Source: Oceanibium sediminis (GTDB lineage: Bacteria; Pseudomonadota; Alphaproteobacteria; Rhodobacterales; Rhodobacteraceae). From it: 64,000 nt of DNA. Position numbers and translations under genes: made by a program. The stretch lies in contig NZ_QGNX01000006.1 in assembly GCF_003265325.1 (NCBI RefSeq), positions 62,001 through 126,000 of the forward strand, given 5' to 3'. A model generated the notes under the pieces. It was not told where the DNA came from and searched no databases. It worked only from the letters and a program-made list of their open reading frames with translations. Shown piece after piece: positions 26,276 through 34,689 of the stretch; position 1 is the stretch's first letter; the number at the start of each line of letters is the position of its first letter.

Positions 26276-27724
26276 CTAGTTGCCGTACGCCACCGATGGC
26301 AGCCATGTCACCAGCCAGGGGAACTCGAACACGATGAACAGGCCCAGCAGCTGCAGCAGCACGAAGGGCACCACGCCGCGATAGATATGCCCAAGGCTGA
26401 CCCCCGGCGGGCAGACGCCCTTCAGGTAGAACAGCGCAAAGCCCACGGGCGGCGTCAGGAAGCTGGTCTGCAATGTCACCGCCACGAGGATCGCGAACCA
26501 CACGATGGACGGGTCGCGCACCACGCCAAACCCCTCGATCGGCAGGTTCAGGCCCAGGATGATCGGCAGCATCAGGGGCATGATGATGATCGTGATCTCG
26601 ATCCAGTCCAGCAGGAAGCCCAGCAGGAACACGATGAACAGGATGAACAGCACGATCAGCCACGGGTCCTGGAAGGTGGCCAGAACCATGCTTTCCACGA
26701 TCTCGTCCCCGCCGTAGCGGCGCAGCACGAAGGCAAAGAAGTTCGCCGCGAGGAAGATCCCCACGATGTAACCTGCGGTGTTCAAGGTTGAGCGGCTGAC
26801 CTCTTTCAGCACGGTGTAGTTCAGTTTGCGGTTGAACAGCGCCAGCAGCGTCGCCCCGAACGCCCCAAGCCCCGAGGCTTCGGTCGGCGTTGCGATCCCC
26901 GCGAAGATCGAGCCGAGCACCAGCAGGATCAGGAACATCGGCGGCACCACCGACAACAGCACCTCGCGGATCACCGGCCAGCCCACCTCGTCATGCTTTT
27001 CGGGCGCGGGCATCGCCTTGGGGTTTATCAGACCGTAGATCACGATGAACACGATATAGAGCCCGCCCAGTAGAAGCCCGGGAAACAGCGCGCCCATAAA
27101 CAGGTCGCCCAGGGAAATGGCCAGCTGGTCGGACATGATGACCAGCATGATCGACGGCGGGATCAGGATGCCGAGCGTGCCTGCGCTGGCGATGGTGCCC
27201 GTCGCGATGGGCTTGGAATAGTTCTGCTTCATCATCGCCGGCAGCGCCATCACGCCCAGCAAGGTCACCGACGCCCCGATCACCCCGGTGGAGGCGGCCA
27301 GGATGATCCCGATCAGCAGCACCGTCAGGCTGAGGCCCCCGCGCAGCTGGCCGAACAGCTTCTGCATGGAATGCATCATGCGCTGCGCCACGCCCGACTG
27401 GTCCAGCATCAGCCCCATGAAGATGAACATCGGCAGCGCCACCAGCACTGGGTTCTTCACGATGGAGCCGAACAGCCGCCCGCCCAGCGCGCCAAGGCGC
27501 TGGTAATCGATGCCTGTGCGGTCGAACTCGATGATGTCGCGGAAACTGGCGCGGAACGGGTCCAGGAAGATCTCGGCGAACAGCGCGAAGATCAGGCTGA
27601 CCCCGACCAGCGCGAAAGCCACCGGGATGCCGCGGAACAGGAAGGTGATGAACATCAGGAACATCGCCAGCACGGCAATCTCGTTCAGGGTCAGGTACTG
27701 GCCCAGGAATTCAAGGATGAACAT
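26276..27724 (-). CDS. TRAP transporter large permease (DctM family)
   Basis: A 482-residue membrane protein with at least twelve hydrophobic segments and the DctM patterns 'GVIGASVTLLGVMALPAMMKQNYS', 'GTLGILIPPSIMLVI' and 'LTPPVGFALFYLKGV'. It carries out Na+-coupled import with the small permease and the periplasmic binding protein. Its size and the partner proteins fit the mannitol/chloroaromatic-type TRAP subgroup, a family label and not a known substrate. Its start is four bases after the small permease stop; a strong hairpin ends the operon. Confidence 0.93.
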   Translation of the reverse strand: MFILEFLGQYLTLNEIAVLAMFLMFITFLFRGIPVAFALVGVSLIFALFAEIFLDPFRASFRDIIEFDRTGIDYQRLGALGGRLFGSIVKNPVLVALPMFIFMGLMLDQSGVAQRMMHSMQKLFGQLRGGLSLTVLLIGIILAASTGVIGASVTLLGVMALPAMMKQNYSKPIATGTIASAGTLGILIPPSIMLVIMSDQLAISLGDLFMGALFPGLLLGGLYIVFIVIYGLINPKAMPAPEKHDEVGWPVIREVLLSVVPPMFLILLVLGSIFAGIATPTEASGLGAFGATLLALFNRKLNYTVLKEVSRSTLNTAGYIVGIFLAANFFAFVLRRYGGDEIVESMVLATFQDPWLIVLFILFIVFLLGFLLDWIEITIIIMPLMLPIILGLNLPIEGFGVVRDPSIVWFAILVAVTLQTSFLTPPVGFALFYLKGVCPPGVSLGHIYRGVVPFVLLQLLGLFIVFEFPWLVTWLPSVAYGN

Positions 27725-27728
27725 AGGC

Positions 27729-28529
27729 TCAGGCCCCCCGCTCGCCGCGATCGAGCAGGCGTGCGCCCAGGATCAGCAGGATGGTGCAGATGAAAGTGAT
27801 GATGATGGTGTACTTGATCTCCTCGACCCCCAGTTCGAGGTGGCCGAAGATCCCGTTGCGGGAAATCTCGCGGTCCGTCACCTCGGCCGGGGTGGTCAGG
27901 CGCAGGTACCACCAGATCGCGTAGTAGGTGACAAGGTTCACGCCGAACATCGTTGATGGGAACGCATAGAGCAGCTGTTTCCACAGCACCGGCCTGGTCA
28001 TTTTCGACAGGTAGCGGACATAGGCGGACCAGACCGCGAAGGCGATGAAGATGAACGACAGGTTCATGAACACCTTCAGGATCCAGAGGTTGTGCAACCC
28101 GTTGGGACTGTCAGAGCCCTCCCATGCCTGGACCGAGCTGATTGCGTAGTGAACCGTCACGTCCCAGCACATCAGCACGAAGGGCAGCAGCAGCCAGACC
28201 AGGCCGAAAATCTCGATCCGGTTCTTTCGCGATGTCGAGTAGTGGTCATAGAAGATGTCCACGCGCACGTGGCTGTTCGTGGTGACGGCGTAGCCGATGC
28301 CGATCAGCACCGCCGCGCCGTAAAGCCACCATTGCAGGTCATCCAGCCACGCCTGGTTGAACCCCGAGCTGCGCAGGACCACCTGCGAGCAGATCGCGAT
28401 CATCAGGATCGGGAACAGCCAGGCAAAGAAGTTCGAGATGACCACGGATATGCGATCACCCCGGTTATGCTCCGCGCGGCCCACTTCACCGGGGTCGGAG
28501 AGTTGGATGATTTCCTCGACTTCTTTCAT
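27729..28529 (-). CDS. TRAP transporter small permease (DctQ family)
   Basis: A 266-residue membrane protein with four core hydrophobic segments and long connecting parts, larger than classic DctQ (about 170-200) as in the mannitol/chloroaromatic subgroup. 'NSHVRVDIFYDHYSTSRKNRIEIFG' is the typical DctQ motif after helix 2. It forms the membrane complex with the large permease. The ribosome site is weak. It is separated from the binding-protein gene by 104 bp containing a hairpin. Confidence 0.9.
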   Translation of the reverse strand: MKEVEEIIQLSDPGEVGRAEHNRGDRISVVISNFFAWLFPILMIAICSQVVLRSSGFNQAWLDDLQWWLYGAAVLIGIGYAVTTNSHVRVDIFYDHYSTSRKNRIEIFGLVWLLLPFVLMCWDVTVHYAISSVQAWEGSDSPNGLHNLWILKVFMNLSFIFIAFAVWSAYVRYLSKMTRPVLWKQLLYAFPSTMFGVNLVTYYAIWWYLRLTTPAEVTDREISRNGIFGHLELGVEEIKYTIIITFICTILLILGARLLDRGERGA

Positions 28530-28586
28530 GGCAGGATCCGATTGTCAGGGGACAGGTCACCGGTCCGCGAATTGCGAACGGTCGTT

Positions 28587-28613
28587 TCCGGGGCAGCCTG
28601 ATGCCGCCCCGGA
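28587..28613 (-). terminator. Stem-loop between TRAP binding-protein and permease genes
   Basis: A perfect 8-bp stem, TCCGGGGC with GCCCCGGA, around an 11-base loop sits 21 bases past the binding-protein stop. As at 20138-20163, it probably sets binding protein above permease levels. Confidence 0.5.
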
Positions 28614-28633
28614 TCGATCTTGGACGTGGGGTC

Positions 28634-29680
28634 TTACCGCGGACGCGGCAGGTAGATGTTGTTCGACCAGATCTCGTAGCCGTCCCGGTACTCCTGCAGG
28701 TCGGCCCAGACGCGGGCGAAAAACTCGTCCTCGGCTGCAAGCTCTGCCGCAACCTCGTTCCAGGTGCTCTCGAACGTGTCGAGGATCTCGGGGGACCACC
28801 GCTTGATGGTCACGCCGTTGTTCTCGGTGTTGTCGACCATGGCGGCGTAGTTCGTCGCCTCGCCTTCCGCGTAGTTGGTGGTGATGTTGGCCAGGCAGGC
28901 GATGCGGATCTGCTCCTGGCTACGCTCGTCCAGGGCTTCCCAGCGGTCCTTGTTCACCAGCAACTCGAACATAGTGGCGGGCTGGTGCCAGCCGGGGAAG
29001 TAGTTGAACTTCGCGATGTTGTAGAAGCCCAGGCGCGCATCGATCCGCGGCATGGAGAATTCGGTCGCGTCGATCGCGCCACGCTCCAGCGCGGGGAAGA
29101 TGTCACCCCCCGCCAGCAGCGAGGTGGACACGCCGAGCCGCTGCATCACTTCCGCGCCGAGGCCGAAGAACCGCATGTTCAGCCCTTCCAGGTCGGCAAT
29201 GGAGTTGATCTCGTTCTTGAACCAGCCGGAGGTTTCGGGCGCGATGATGCCGCAGGGCAGGACGTGAACGTTGTAGCCGTTCATGTCGTACATTTCCTGG
29301 AACAGGGCCGCGCCGTCGTCGTACAACATCCAGCCTAGGAATTCCCCCGCTTCCGGACCGAAGGGCACCGCCGCGAACAGCGAGGCTGCGGTAATCTTGC
29401 CCTGCCAGTAGCCCGAGGTGGTATAGGCCGCATCGACGGAGCCGTTGGACACCGCGTCCAGCGCTTCCAGGGTTGGAACCAGCTCGCCCGGATCGAAATG
29501 CTCGAACTCGACGCCTTCCGAGATGGCATTGATCTTTTCAACGAAGTCCACGCCCGCGGTGCCGAGGATCGGCAGGTTCTTCCCAAAGGCGCTGGTCATC
29601 TCGAGCGTTTCCTGCGCGGCCGCCGGCATGGCGAGCCCCGCGACGAGCGCAGTTCCAAGCATGAGTCTGGATTTGAACAT
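28634..29680 (-). CDS. TRAP transporter substrate-binding protein (DctP-like)
   Basis: A 348-residue periplasmic protein. Residues 1-22 are a signal peptide ending in AAA before QETLEM. The body shows the TRAP SBP pattern 'LEALDAVSNGSVDAAYTTSGYW', 'FKNEINSIADLEGLNMRFFG' and 'ALERGAIDATEF', where the Arg after 'LNM' normally binds the ligand carboxylate. This predicts a carboxylate-containing substrate. An AGGGAGA site precedes the ATG. It is the first gene of the three-gene operon, with a palindromic candidate operator 43 bases upstream. Confidence 0.92.
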   Translation of the reverse strand: MFKSRLMLGTALVAGLAMPAAAQETLEMTSAFGKNLPILGTAGVDFVEKINAISEGVEFEHFDPGELVPTLEALDAVSNGSVDAAYTTSGYWQGKITAASLFAAVPFGPEAGEFLGWMLYDDGAALFQEMYDMNGYNVHVLPCGIIAPETSGWFKNEINSIADLEGLNMRFFGLGAEVMQRLGVSTSLLAGGDIFPALERGAIDATEFSMPRIDARLGFYNIAKFNYFPGWHQPATMFELLVNKDRWEALDERSQEQIRIACLANITTNYAEGEATNYAAMVDNTENNGVTIKRWSPEILDTFESTWNEVAAELAAEDEFFARVWADLQEYRDGYEIWSNNIYLPRPR

Positions 29681-30047
29681 TGAAGTCTCCCTGTTTTTGT
29701 TAGTGACCCCTTTGTGGGGTCTACGTATACGTTAACCGGCTATCGTTGGCATTCAAACGAAACCGTCCCCGGTAGCGCGGAAAGATGTAGAGCAACGGGT
29801 CGCATTGCAAACTAATTCCGCGCATTTTCGGCAATATTGGTCTTTTTTTCTTACCAAAGACGCCCCACATACCCAGTTCCCGGTACAGATTCCGGCGAAC
29901 CGCGTGCGTGGTTGCGCAAGAATCTTGCGGCGGAAAGTGATGTGCCTGCGTCAAAAAGCAAGAGATTCGTCGCACTCCGGGTACCGAGTGTTTACTTCAC
30001 ATGCCTGAAGGATAGATAAGGCTAACCAACCTCCAGCCAGGATACGC
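29681..30047. other. Intergenic region upstream of the TRAP operon (367 bp)
   Basis: This stretch is clearly more AT-rich than its neighbours. It holds the leader and promoter of the TRAP operon (minus) and of the small membrane protein at 30048 (plus). Besides the 29723 palindrome, a short inverted repeat GACCCC/GGGGTC (29705-29721) is seen. Short minus-strand frames here lack ribosome sites and I do not call a gene. Confidence 0.6.
29723..29732. promoter_or_regulatory. Palindromic candidate operator of the TRAP operon
   Basis: ACGTATACGT is a perfect 10-bp palindrome 43 bp upstream of the binding-protein start, in an AT-rich stretch. Its GTATAC centre resembles sites bound by FadR-subfamily GntR regulators, which often control TRAP importers. 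No such regulator is encoded nearby, so the link is inference. Confidence 0.4.
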
Positions 30048-30539
30048 ATGCCCATCGTCGTCTTCTTCCTCATCCTCGCCGGGGCGATCGCCGTCGCGAT
30101 CCTCTATCCCCACCTGCGCATTCTTGCACTTGGTGTCGTGGCGCTGTTCGGCTCGCTGGCCGCCTACCTGTTCTTCGGCGATTACGGCACGCCCGCGAAC
30201 CAGGGGCAGCGCATCAGTGTCGATGAGCTGGTGCTCGAGGATGTGACCTTCGTGCAGGACAACCGTTTCGACCGGCTTCAGGGCCGGGTCACGAATACGT
30301 CCGAGGCGTACCGGCTGCGCGATTTCGACGTCGCCGTGCGCCTGTTCGACTGCCCCTTGCCCGACGCGGAGCGCAGCGCCTGCAACGTCGTGGGCGAGGA
30401 GACGGGCATAGCGCGCGCCGATGTGCCGGCGGGCCAGACCCGTCCCTTCGACGCGGTGCTGGGGCTGTCGCAACTGCCCGCGCTGAAGGGTGTGCTGGTC
30501 TGGGACTACGAGATCACCTCGACCCGCGCGACGGAATAA
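30048..30539 (+). CDS. Small membrane-anchored protein of unknown function
   Basis: A 163-residue protein. Residues 3-45 form two closely spaced hydrophobic segments with a short turn. The rest is a beta-rich soluble domain with 'VLEDVTFVQDNRFDRLQGRVTNTSEAYRL' and a Cys pair ('LFDC', 'SACNVV'). The strand pattern, describing a domain that compares 'V.N.S' motifs, recalls FxLYD-type extracytoplasmic domains, but I do not claim membership. An AGGATACGC stretch precedes the ATG. It stands alone between an AT-rich region and a convergent small gene. Confidence 0.6.
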   Translation: MPIVVFFLILAGAIAVAILYPHLRILALGVVALFGSLAAYLFFGDYGTPANQGQRISVDELVLEDVTFVQDNRFDRLQGRVTNTSEAYRLRDFDVAVRLFDCPLPDAERSACNVVGEETGIARADVPAGQTRPFDAVLGLSQLPALKGVLVWDYEITSTRATE

Positions 30540-30578
30540 CGCCCGGGGGCCCGGTCAGGGGCATACTCCCGCCCCGCG

Positions 30579-30872
30579 TCAGGGGCAGGTGATCGGCATG
30601 CGCACGATCGCAGCATCGCCGCTGACGCGCGACACTGGCACGCGGCATCCCGTCGTCTGCTCCACCGCGACAACCGCCGCCGCCATCACCTCGGCCGTGT
30701 CGGGTATCCACATCATGTTGGTGCGCAGCGCCTGCGCGCGCTTGCCCTTGGTATGGACAGCGAAACGGTACTCGCCCACGCTCACCTGCCGCGAGGGGCC
30801 ATCGAACCCCGGTCCGGGGGACGCGCAGGCGCTGGCCGCCAGCAAGGCGCAAAGGGCAAGGCAACGGTGCAT
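30579..30872 (-). CDS. Small secreted protein or lipoprotein, function unknown
   Basis: A 97-residue protein with AGGAG six bases before the ATG. Residues 1-16 look like an export signal ending in 'LLAASAC', a weak lipobox, so it is either a lipoprotein anchored at Cys16 or a cleaved secreted protein. Two later Cys ('TGCRV' and the penultimate-region 'TCP') could form a disulfide in the mature chain. No domain was recognised. It is convergent with the gene at 30048. Confidence 0.6.
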   Translation of the reverse strand: MHRCLALCALLAASACASPGPGFDGPSRQVSVGEYRFAVHTKGKRAQALRTNMMWIPDTAEVMAAAVVAVEQTTGCRVPVSRVSGDAAIVRMPITCP

Positions 30873-31031
30873 GGAACGCTCCTGTTCGGTGATGCCCCGA
30901 TCTTGCCCGAAGTTGGTTAATCAAACCCTAAGACCGCGCCGTCGCAAAACCCGGTTCCCGGGCCCAGTTGGCTCTTGGCGGCGCGGGCGCGCGCGCCTAT
31001 CCTCTGGCCCGACCCTCAAGGAGCCATCGCC

Positions 31032-31268
31032 ATGAATTGTGTCTTCGTCCAGCTGCGCTGCTCCCCCGGCAAGACCTACGAGGTTGCCGACGCGCTGTAT
31101 GACCTGGAAATCGCGTCCGAACTTTACTCCACCTCAGGCGAATACGACCTGCTTATGAAGCTCTATATCGAAGAGGATGAGGATATCGGGCGCTACATCA
31201 ACGACAACGTGCTGAAGATCCCGGGCATCGACCGCTCGCTGACCACGCTGACGTTCCGCGCGTTCTGA
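31032..31268 (+). CDS. Stand-alone Lrp/AsnC ligand-binding domain protein
   Basis: A 78-residue protein with AAGGAG upstream of ATG 31032. The whole chain matches the RAM (AsnC_trans_reg) ligand-binding domain: 'CVFVQLRCSPGKTYEVADAL', 'SELYSTSGEYDLLMKLYIEE' and the ending 'GIDRSLTTLTFRAF'. There is no helix-turn-helix, so it cannot bind DNA itself. Such proteins form octameric rings, bind amino acids and may modulate partners. It is convergent with the DNA ligase gene, eight bases apart. Confidence 0.85.
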   Translation: MNCVFVQLRCSPGKTYEVADALYDLEIASELYSTSGEYDLLMKLYIEEDEDIGRYINDNVLKIPGIDRSLTTLTFRAF

Positions 31269-31276
31269 TCCCCCGC

Positions 31277-32866
31277 CTAGGCCGGGGGCAGCATCGCCTC
31301 CAGCGTTTCCAGGCGGTCCGCCTCGGCGCTCGGCTTGTCCCAGCGCAGCCGGGAGATTCGCGGAAAGCGCATCGCCACGCCCGACTTGTGGCGCTTTGAG
31401 CGGTTCAACCCCTCGAAGGCCACCTCCAGCACCAGCCCGAATTCCGGCTCGGCCCGTACCGAGCGGACCGGGCCGAACCGCTCCACCGTGTTGTCGCGCA
31501 CGAATTTGTCGATCTGGCGCAATTCCTCGTCGGTGAAGCCGAAGTACGCCTTGCCCACCGGCACCAGCTGCCCCTCGCCGTTCCAGACGCCGAAGGTGTA
31601 GTCGGAATAGAAGCTCGACCGTTTGCCATGCCCGCGTTGCGCGTACATTAGCACGGCGTCGATCACATGCGGGTCGCGTTTCCACTTGAACCACGGCCCC
31701 TTGGGGCGGCCCGGCACATAGGTGCTGTCGCGCCGCTTCAACATCACCCCTTCGATCACCGGGTCGGGCGGCGCGGCGCGCAGCGCTGCCAGCTCCTCCC
31801 AATGCGCGAAATCGATCAGGGGCGAGACGTCGAAGCGTTCCGCCGGCAGCCCCGTCATGAATGGCACCAGCCGCGCGCGCCGCTCGGCAAAGGGCAGCGG
31901 GCGCAGGTTCTCACCCCCCGCCTCCAACAAGTCATAGGCGCGGATGAAGGCCGGGAAGCGGGCCATCATCGCCTTGGACACCGTCTTGCGGTTCAAGCGC
32001 TGCTGAAGGTCCGCAAAAGCGCCGATCTGCCCGTCGCTGGCGCGGCGCACCAGCAATTCGCCGTCCAGCGCCCCCTCGAATGCCATGTGGGCGATCACGT
32101 CCGGAAACGCTCCGGAAATGTCATCCCCGGTGCGCGAATAAAGCCGCCGTTCGGTCCCCTCGGCCGTGGCCTGCACGCGGATGCCGTCCCACTTCCATTC
32201 CGCCAGGAAGTCGCCTGGCTCAAGCTTCGCAAGCACCGCCTCGTCCAGCGCGCTCGCCAGCATTACAGGGCGGAAGGGCGCCAACGCCGCCTGCACGGGC
32301 TTGTCCGCCCGCCCCTCTGCCCAGGCGAAAACCTGCCTGTAGGGCGGCTGAAGCCCGTGCCAAAGCTCCTCGATCTCGGCCACGTAGAAGCCGCCGAAAT
32401 CCGCCAGCGCCTGTTTCGCCAGCCGGGCCGAGACGCCGACCCTCAGCCCCCCGGTGGCCAGCTTCACCAGCGCATAGCGTTCCGAGGTGCCAAGCCCGTC
32501 AAGCAGCCGCGCCATTTCCGCCCCCGCGCCGGCCCGCCCGGCCCCGTTGAGCTGCGCCACCACGTCCGACAACGCCGGATCGAGCGGCGGGCCCAGCGGT
32601 TCCCAGATCAGGGCGATGGTCTCGGCCAGGTCGCCGACATAGTCGTAGGACAGGGCGAACAGTTCCGCATCGATGCGCTCGCTGACCAATTCGCGCAACA
32701 ACGCGGGCTTGACGGTGCGCAGATCCAGGTCCCGGGTGATCGCCGCCAGCCCCAGCCCGCGGTCCGGGTCCGGGGTCTGCCCGAAGTAGTCCACCAGCAG
32801 CCGCAGCTTGCCGTTGCGCGACGGCGTCAGCGCCAGGCGTTCCAGCAGGGCGGCGAAACGCTTCAT
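31277..32866 (-). CDS. ATP-dependent DNA ligase (Lhr/MPE/Exo-cluster type)
   Basis: A 529-residue ligase. The nucleotidyl-binding motif is EWKWDGIR with the lysine at residue 225; downstream are 'DGELLV' (motif III), 'EGVMLKRRDSTYVPGR' (IV) and 'WFKWKRDPH' (V), followed by an OB-fold domain. The alpha-helical N-terminal domain (about 1-200) marks the type found beside ligase-associated exonucleases. It seals nicks using ATP in DNA repair. ATG 32866 overlaps the exonuclease stop by four bases, so the two proteins are made together. Longer starts run antisense to that gene and are rejected. Confidence 0.9.
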   Translation of the reverse strand: MKRFAALLERLALTPSRNGKLRLLVDYFGQTPDPDRGLGLAAITRDLDLRTVKPALLRELVSERIDAELFALSYDYVGDLAETIALIWEPLGPPLDPALSDVVAQLNGAGRAGAGAEMARLLDGLGTSERYALVKLATGGLRVGVSARLAKQALADFGGFYVAEIEELWHGLQPPYRQVFAWAEGRADKPVQAALAPFRPVMLASALDEAVLAKLEPGDFLAEWKWDGIRVQATAEGTERRLYSRTGDDISGAFPDVIAHMAFEGALDGELLVRRASDGQIGAFADLQQRLNRKTVSKAMMARFPAFIRAYDLLEAGGENLRPLPFAERRARLVPFMTGLPAERFDVSPLIDFAHWEELAALRAAPPDPVIEGVMLKRRDSTYVPGRPKGPWFKWKRDPHVIDAVLMYAQRGHGKRSSFYSDYTFGVWNGEGQLVPVGKAYFGFTDEELRQIDKFVRDNTVERFGPVRSVRAEPEFGLVLEVAFEGLNRSKRHKSGVAMRFPRISRLRWDKPSAEADRLETLEAMLPPA

Positions 32867-33867
32867 TCCTCGGCCTCGTCCTCGTAGCCGACCAGGTGCA
32901 GCGGCCGCGCCGCGCGCTGGTTCAGCGCGCACCAGCGCACCAGCGCCTCCTCCCGTCCGTGGGTGACCCAGACCTCCTCCGGGTCCAACTCGGTGATGGT
33001 GTCGGTCAGCTCCCCCCAGTCGCAGTGGTCCGAGATGACCAGCGGCAGTTCCACCCCGCGTTGCCGGGCCCGCGCGCGCACCTGCATCCAGCCAGAGGCG
33101 AAGCAGATCAGCGGATCGGGAAAGCGCTGCCCCCACTTCGCCGCGAAGGCCGAGGGCGGCGCGAGCACGATCCGCCCGGCGAAATCCTTCGGCTCCGCGT
33201 CCGAGGTCGCGGGCAACAGCGGCCCCAGCGCGATCCCCTCGCCCTCGTAATAGTCACACAGCTTCTTCAGCGCCCCGTGGATGTAGAGCGGCGCGTCATA
33301 GCCCGCGTCCCGGATCAGCCGGATCACCCTCTGCGCCTTGCCCAACGCATAGACCCCGACCATGTGCGCGCGCTCCGGAAACCGGGTGAGCGAGGTCAGC
33401 AGCTTGCCGATTTCCGCCTGCGGGTTCGGGTGGCGGAACACCGGCAGCCCGAAGGTCGCCTCGGTAATGAAGACCGTGCCGCGCACCGGCTCGAAGACCT
33501 CCGCCGTCGGGTCGGCCAGGCGCTTGTAATCCCCCGCAGCCACGACCGAGACGCCATCCTTCTCCACCCGGATCTGCGCCGAGCCGAGTACATGCCCCGC
33601 CGGATGGAACGAGACGCGTACCCCGTTCACCTCCACCACACCCTCGGGCACCTGGGTCGAGCCTGCAAACCCCGCCCCGTAGCGGATCGCCATGACGTCC
33701 AGCGTGCGGCGCGTGGCCATCACCGCGCCATGCCCCGCGCGCGCGTGATCCGCATGGCCATGGGTGATCAGCGCGCGGGCGACGGGGCGCACCGGGTCGA
33801 TATGGAAATCGCCAGCGGGGCAATACAGCCCCTCGGGGCGGGGATGGAGCAGGGCGTCGGGTGTCAT
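32863..33867 (-). CDS. Ligase-associated DNA exonuclease (metallo-beta-lactamase fold)
   Basis: A 334-residue MBL/beta-CASP nuclease. The metal motif H36-G-H38-A-D40-H41 is followed by 'FHPAGHVLGSAQI' and 'VVAAGDYKR', and by a beta-CASP part with 'GVYALGKAQRVIRLI' and 'WVTHGREEALV'. Relatives are 5'-3' DNA exonucleases in bacterial repair clusters with an ATP-dependent ligase, an Lhr-Core helicase and an MPE phosphoesterase. Only the ligase is adjacent here; the helicase and phosphoesterase are not seen within the window. The start ATG 33867 lies at the operon head. Confidence 0.9.
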   Translation of the reverse strand: MTPDALLHPRPEGLYCPAGDFHIDPVRPVARALITHGHADHARAGHGAVMATRRTLDVMAIRYGAGFAGSTQVPEGVVEVNGVRVSFHPAGHVLGSAQIRVEKDGVSVVAAGDYKRLADPTAEVFEPVRGTVFITEATFGLPVFRHPNPQAEIGKLLTSLTRFPERAHMVGVYALGKAQRVIRLIRDAGYDAPLYIHGALKKLCDYYEGEGIALGPLLPATSDAEPKDFAGRIVLAPPSAFAAKWGQRFPDPLICFASGWMQVRARARQRGVELPLVISDHCDWGELTDTITELDPEEVWVTHGREEALVRWCALNQRAARPLHLVGYEDEAEE

Positions 33868-33932
33868 GGCCCAAACCTAGCGCATCACGCGCCCGTGTCA
33901 GCCCATGTCAGTCCGACGCGGCACAGGCGCAC

Positions 33933-34529
33933 TCAGCGTTTCAGCAACAGGCCCTCGATCTTCACATCGACCTTCACCAGATGCGCCGCGCGGGAAAACA
34001 TGTTGGAACGGCTCATGGAATAATGCGCGGCAAAGGCCGTCCGGCAGCGCTTGGCGCAGAGCATCCGCACCCCGCGCATCAGCATGCGCTTACCCGGCGC
34101 GCCCATCGCCCATGTCAGCCAGCGGCTCGCCCCGCAGGTGGTGAACACGCCGAACCGCTCGATATGCCTCAAACCCGGCTCGATCGCCCCCCGCTCGGGC
34201 AACTGAAAGGCGACGCCGGGCAACAACACCCGGTCCAGCCAGCCCTTCAGGATCGCCGGCACACCATACCACCAGGTCGGATAGATGAAGATCAGCGTAT
34301 CGCACGCCTTCAGCGCGGCAATGTGGCGCTGAAGCGCCGGATCGTCCGGCGCGCCTTCGGCATATCCCGCCCATTCCGCCGCGCTCAGGACCGGCGCGAA
34401 CCCCTCCGCGTAAAGGTCCAGCAGCGTTACCTCCGCCCCCGCCTCTTCCAGGCGGCGCAGCACCAGGTCGCGCACCGCCGCCGTGAAACTCTCCGGGTTG
34501 GGATGCGCATAGACGACCAAAGCGCGCAT
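33933..34529 (-). CDS. NAD(P)H-dependent (quinone) oxidoreductase, flavodoxin-like fold
   Basis: A 198-residue protein starting MRALVVYAHPNPESFT, the FMN/FAD phosphate-binding start of the NQO/KefF family, followed by 'LIFIYPTWWYGVPAILKGWLDRV'. Relatives reduce quinones and activate potassium efflux, or detoxify nitro and quinone compounds. The C-terminal half has several basic residues and may contact membranes. ATG 34529 has GGAGGGG upstream; longer starts fall in the repeat region. It has its own orientation match with the exonuclease, 65 bp upstream of it, but no overlap. Confidence 0.82.
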   Translation of the reverse strand: MRALVVYAHPNPESFTAAVRDLVLRRLEEAGAEVTLLDLYAEGFAPVLSAAEWAGYAEGAPDDPALQRHIAALKACDTLIFIYPTWWYGVPAILKGWLDRVLLPGVAFQLPERGAIEPGLRHIERFGVFTTCGASRWLTWAMGAPGKRMLMRGVRMLCAKRCRTAFAAHYSMSRSNMFSRAAHLVKVDVKIEGLLLKR

Positions 34530-34569
34530 CACACGGCCCCTCCGGGTGACGGCGGGACACAACCGCCCC

Positions 34570-34668
34570 CCTCCAAATTCTTCAAATATCCTCGGGGGGA
34601 GGCAAGCCACCGGCTTGCCCGGGGGGCAGACAGCCCCCCGCCACCGCCGCCGCGGGCGCTTGCGCCCG
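34570..34668 (-). repeat. Dispersed intergenic repeat, copy 2 (three hairpins)
   Basis: The core CTCCAAATTC then AAATATCC is followed by three hairpins: GGCAAGCC/GGCTTGCC (34601-34619), GGGGGGC/GCCCCCC with a five-base loop (34621-34639) and CGGGCGC/GCGCCCG (34653-34668). It lies between the amidohydrolase gene and the oxidoreductase gene and could serve as terminator for the former. Confidence 0.7.
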
Positions 34669-34689
34669 GGGCGGCAATCCACGCAGCCA

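Noticed and set aside
29721-29975. An 84-codon minus frame in the region upstream of the TRAP operon
   Set aside because: No ribosome site, poor codon use, and it overlaps the promoter region of the TRAP operon.
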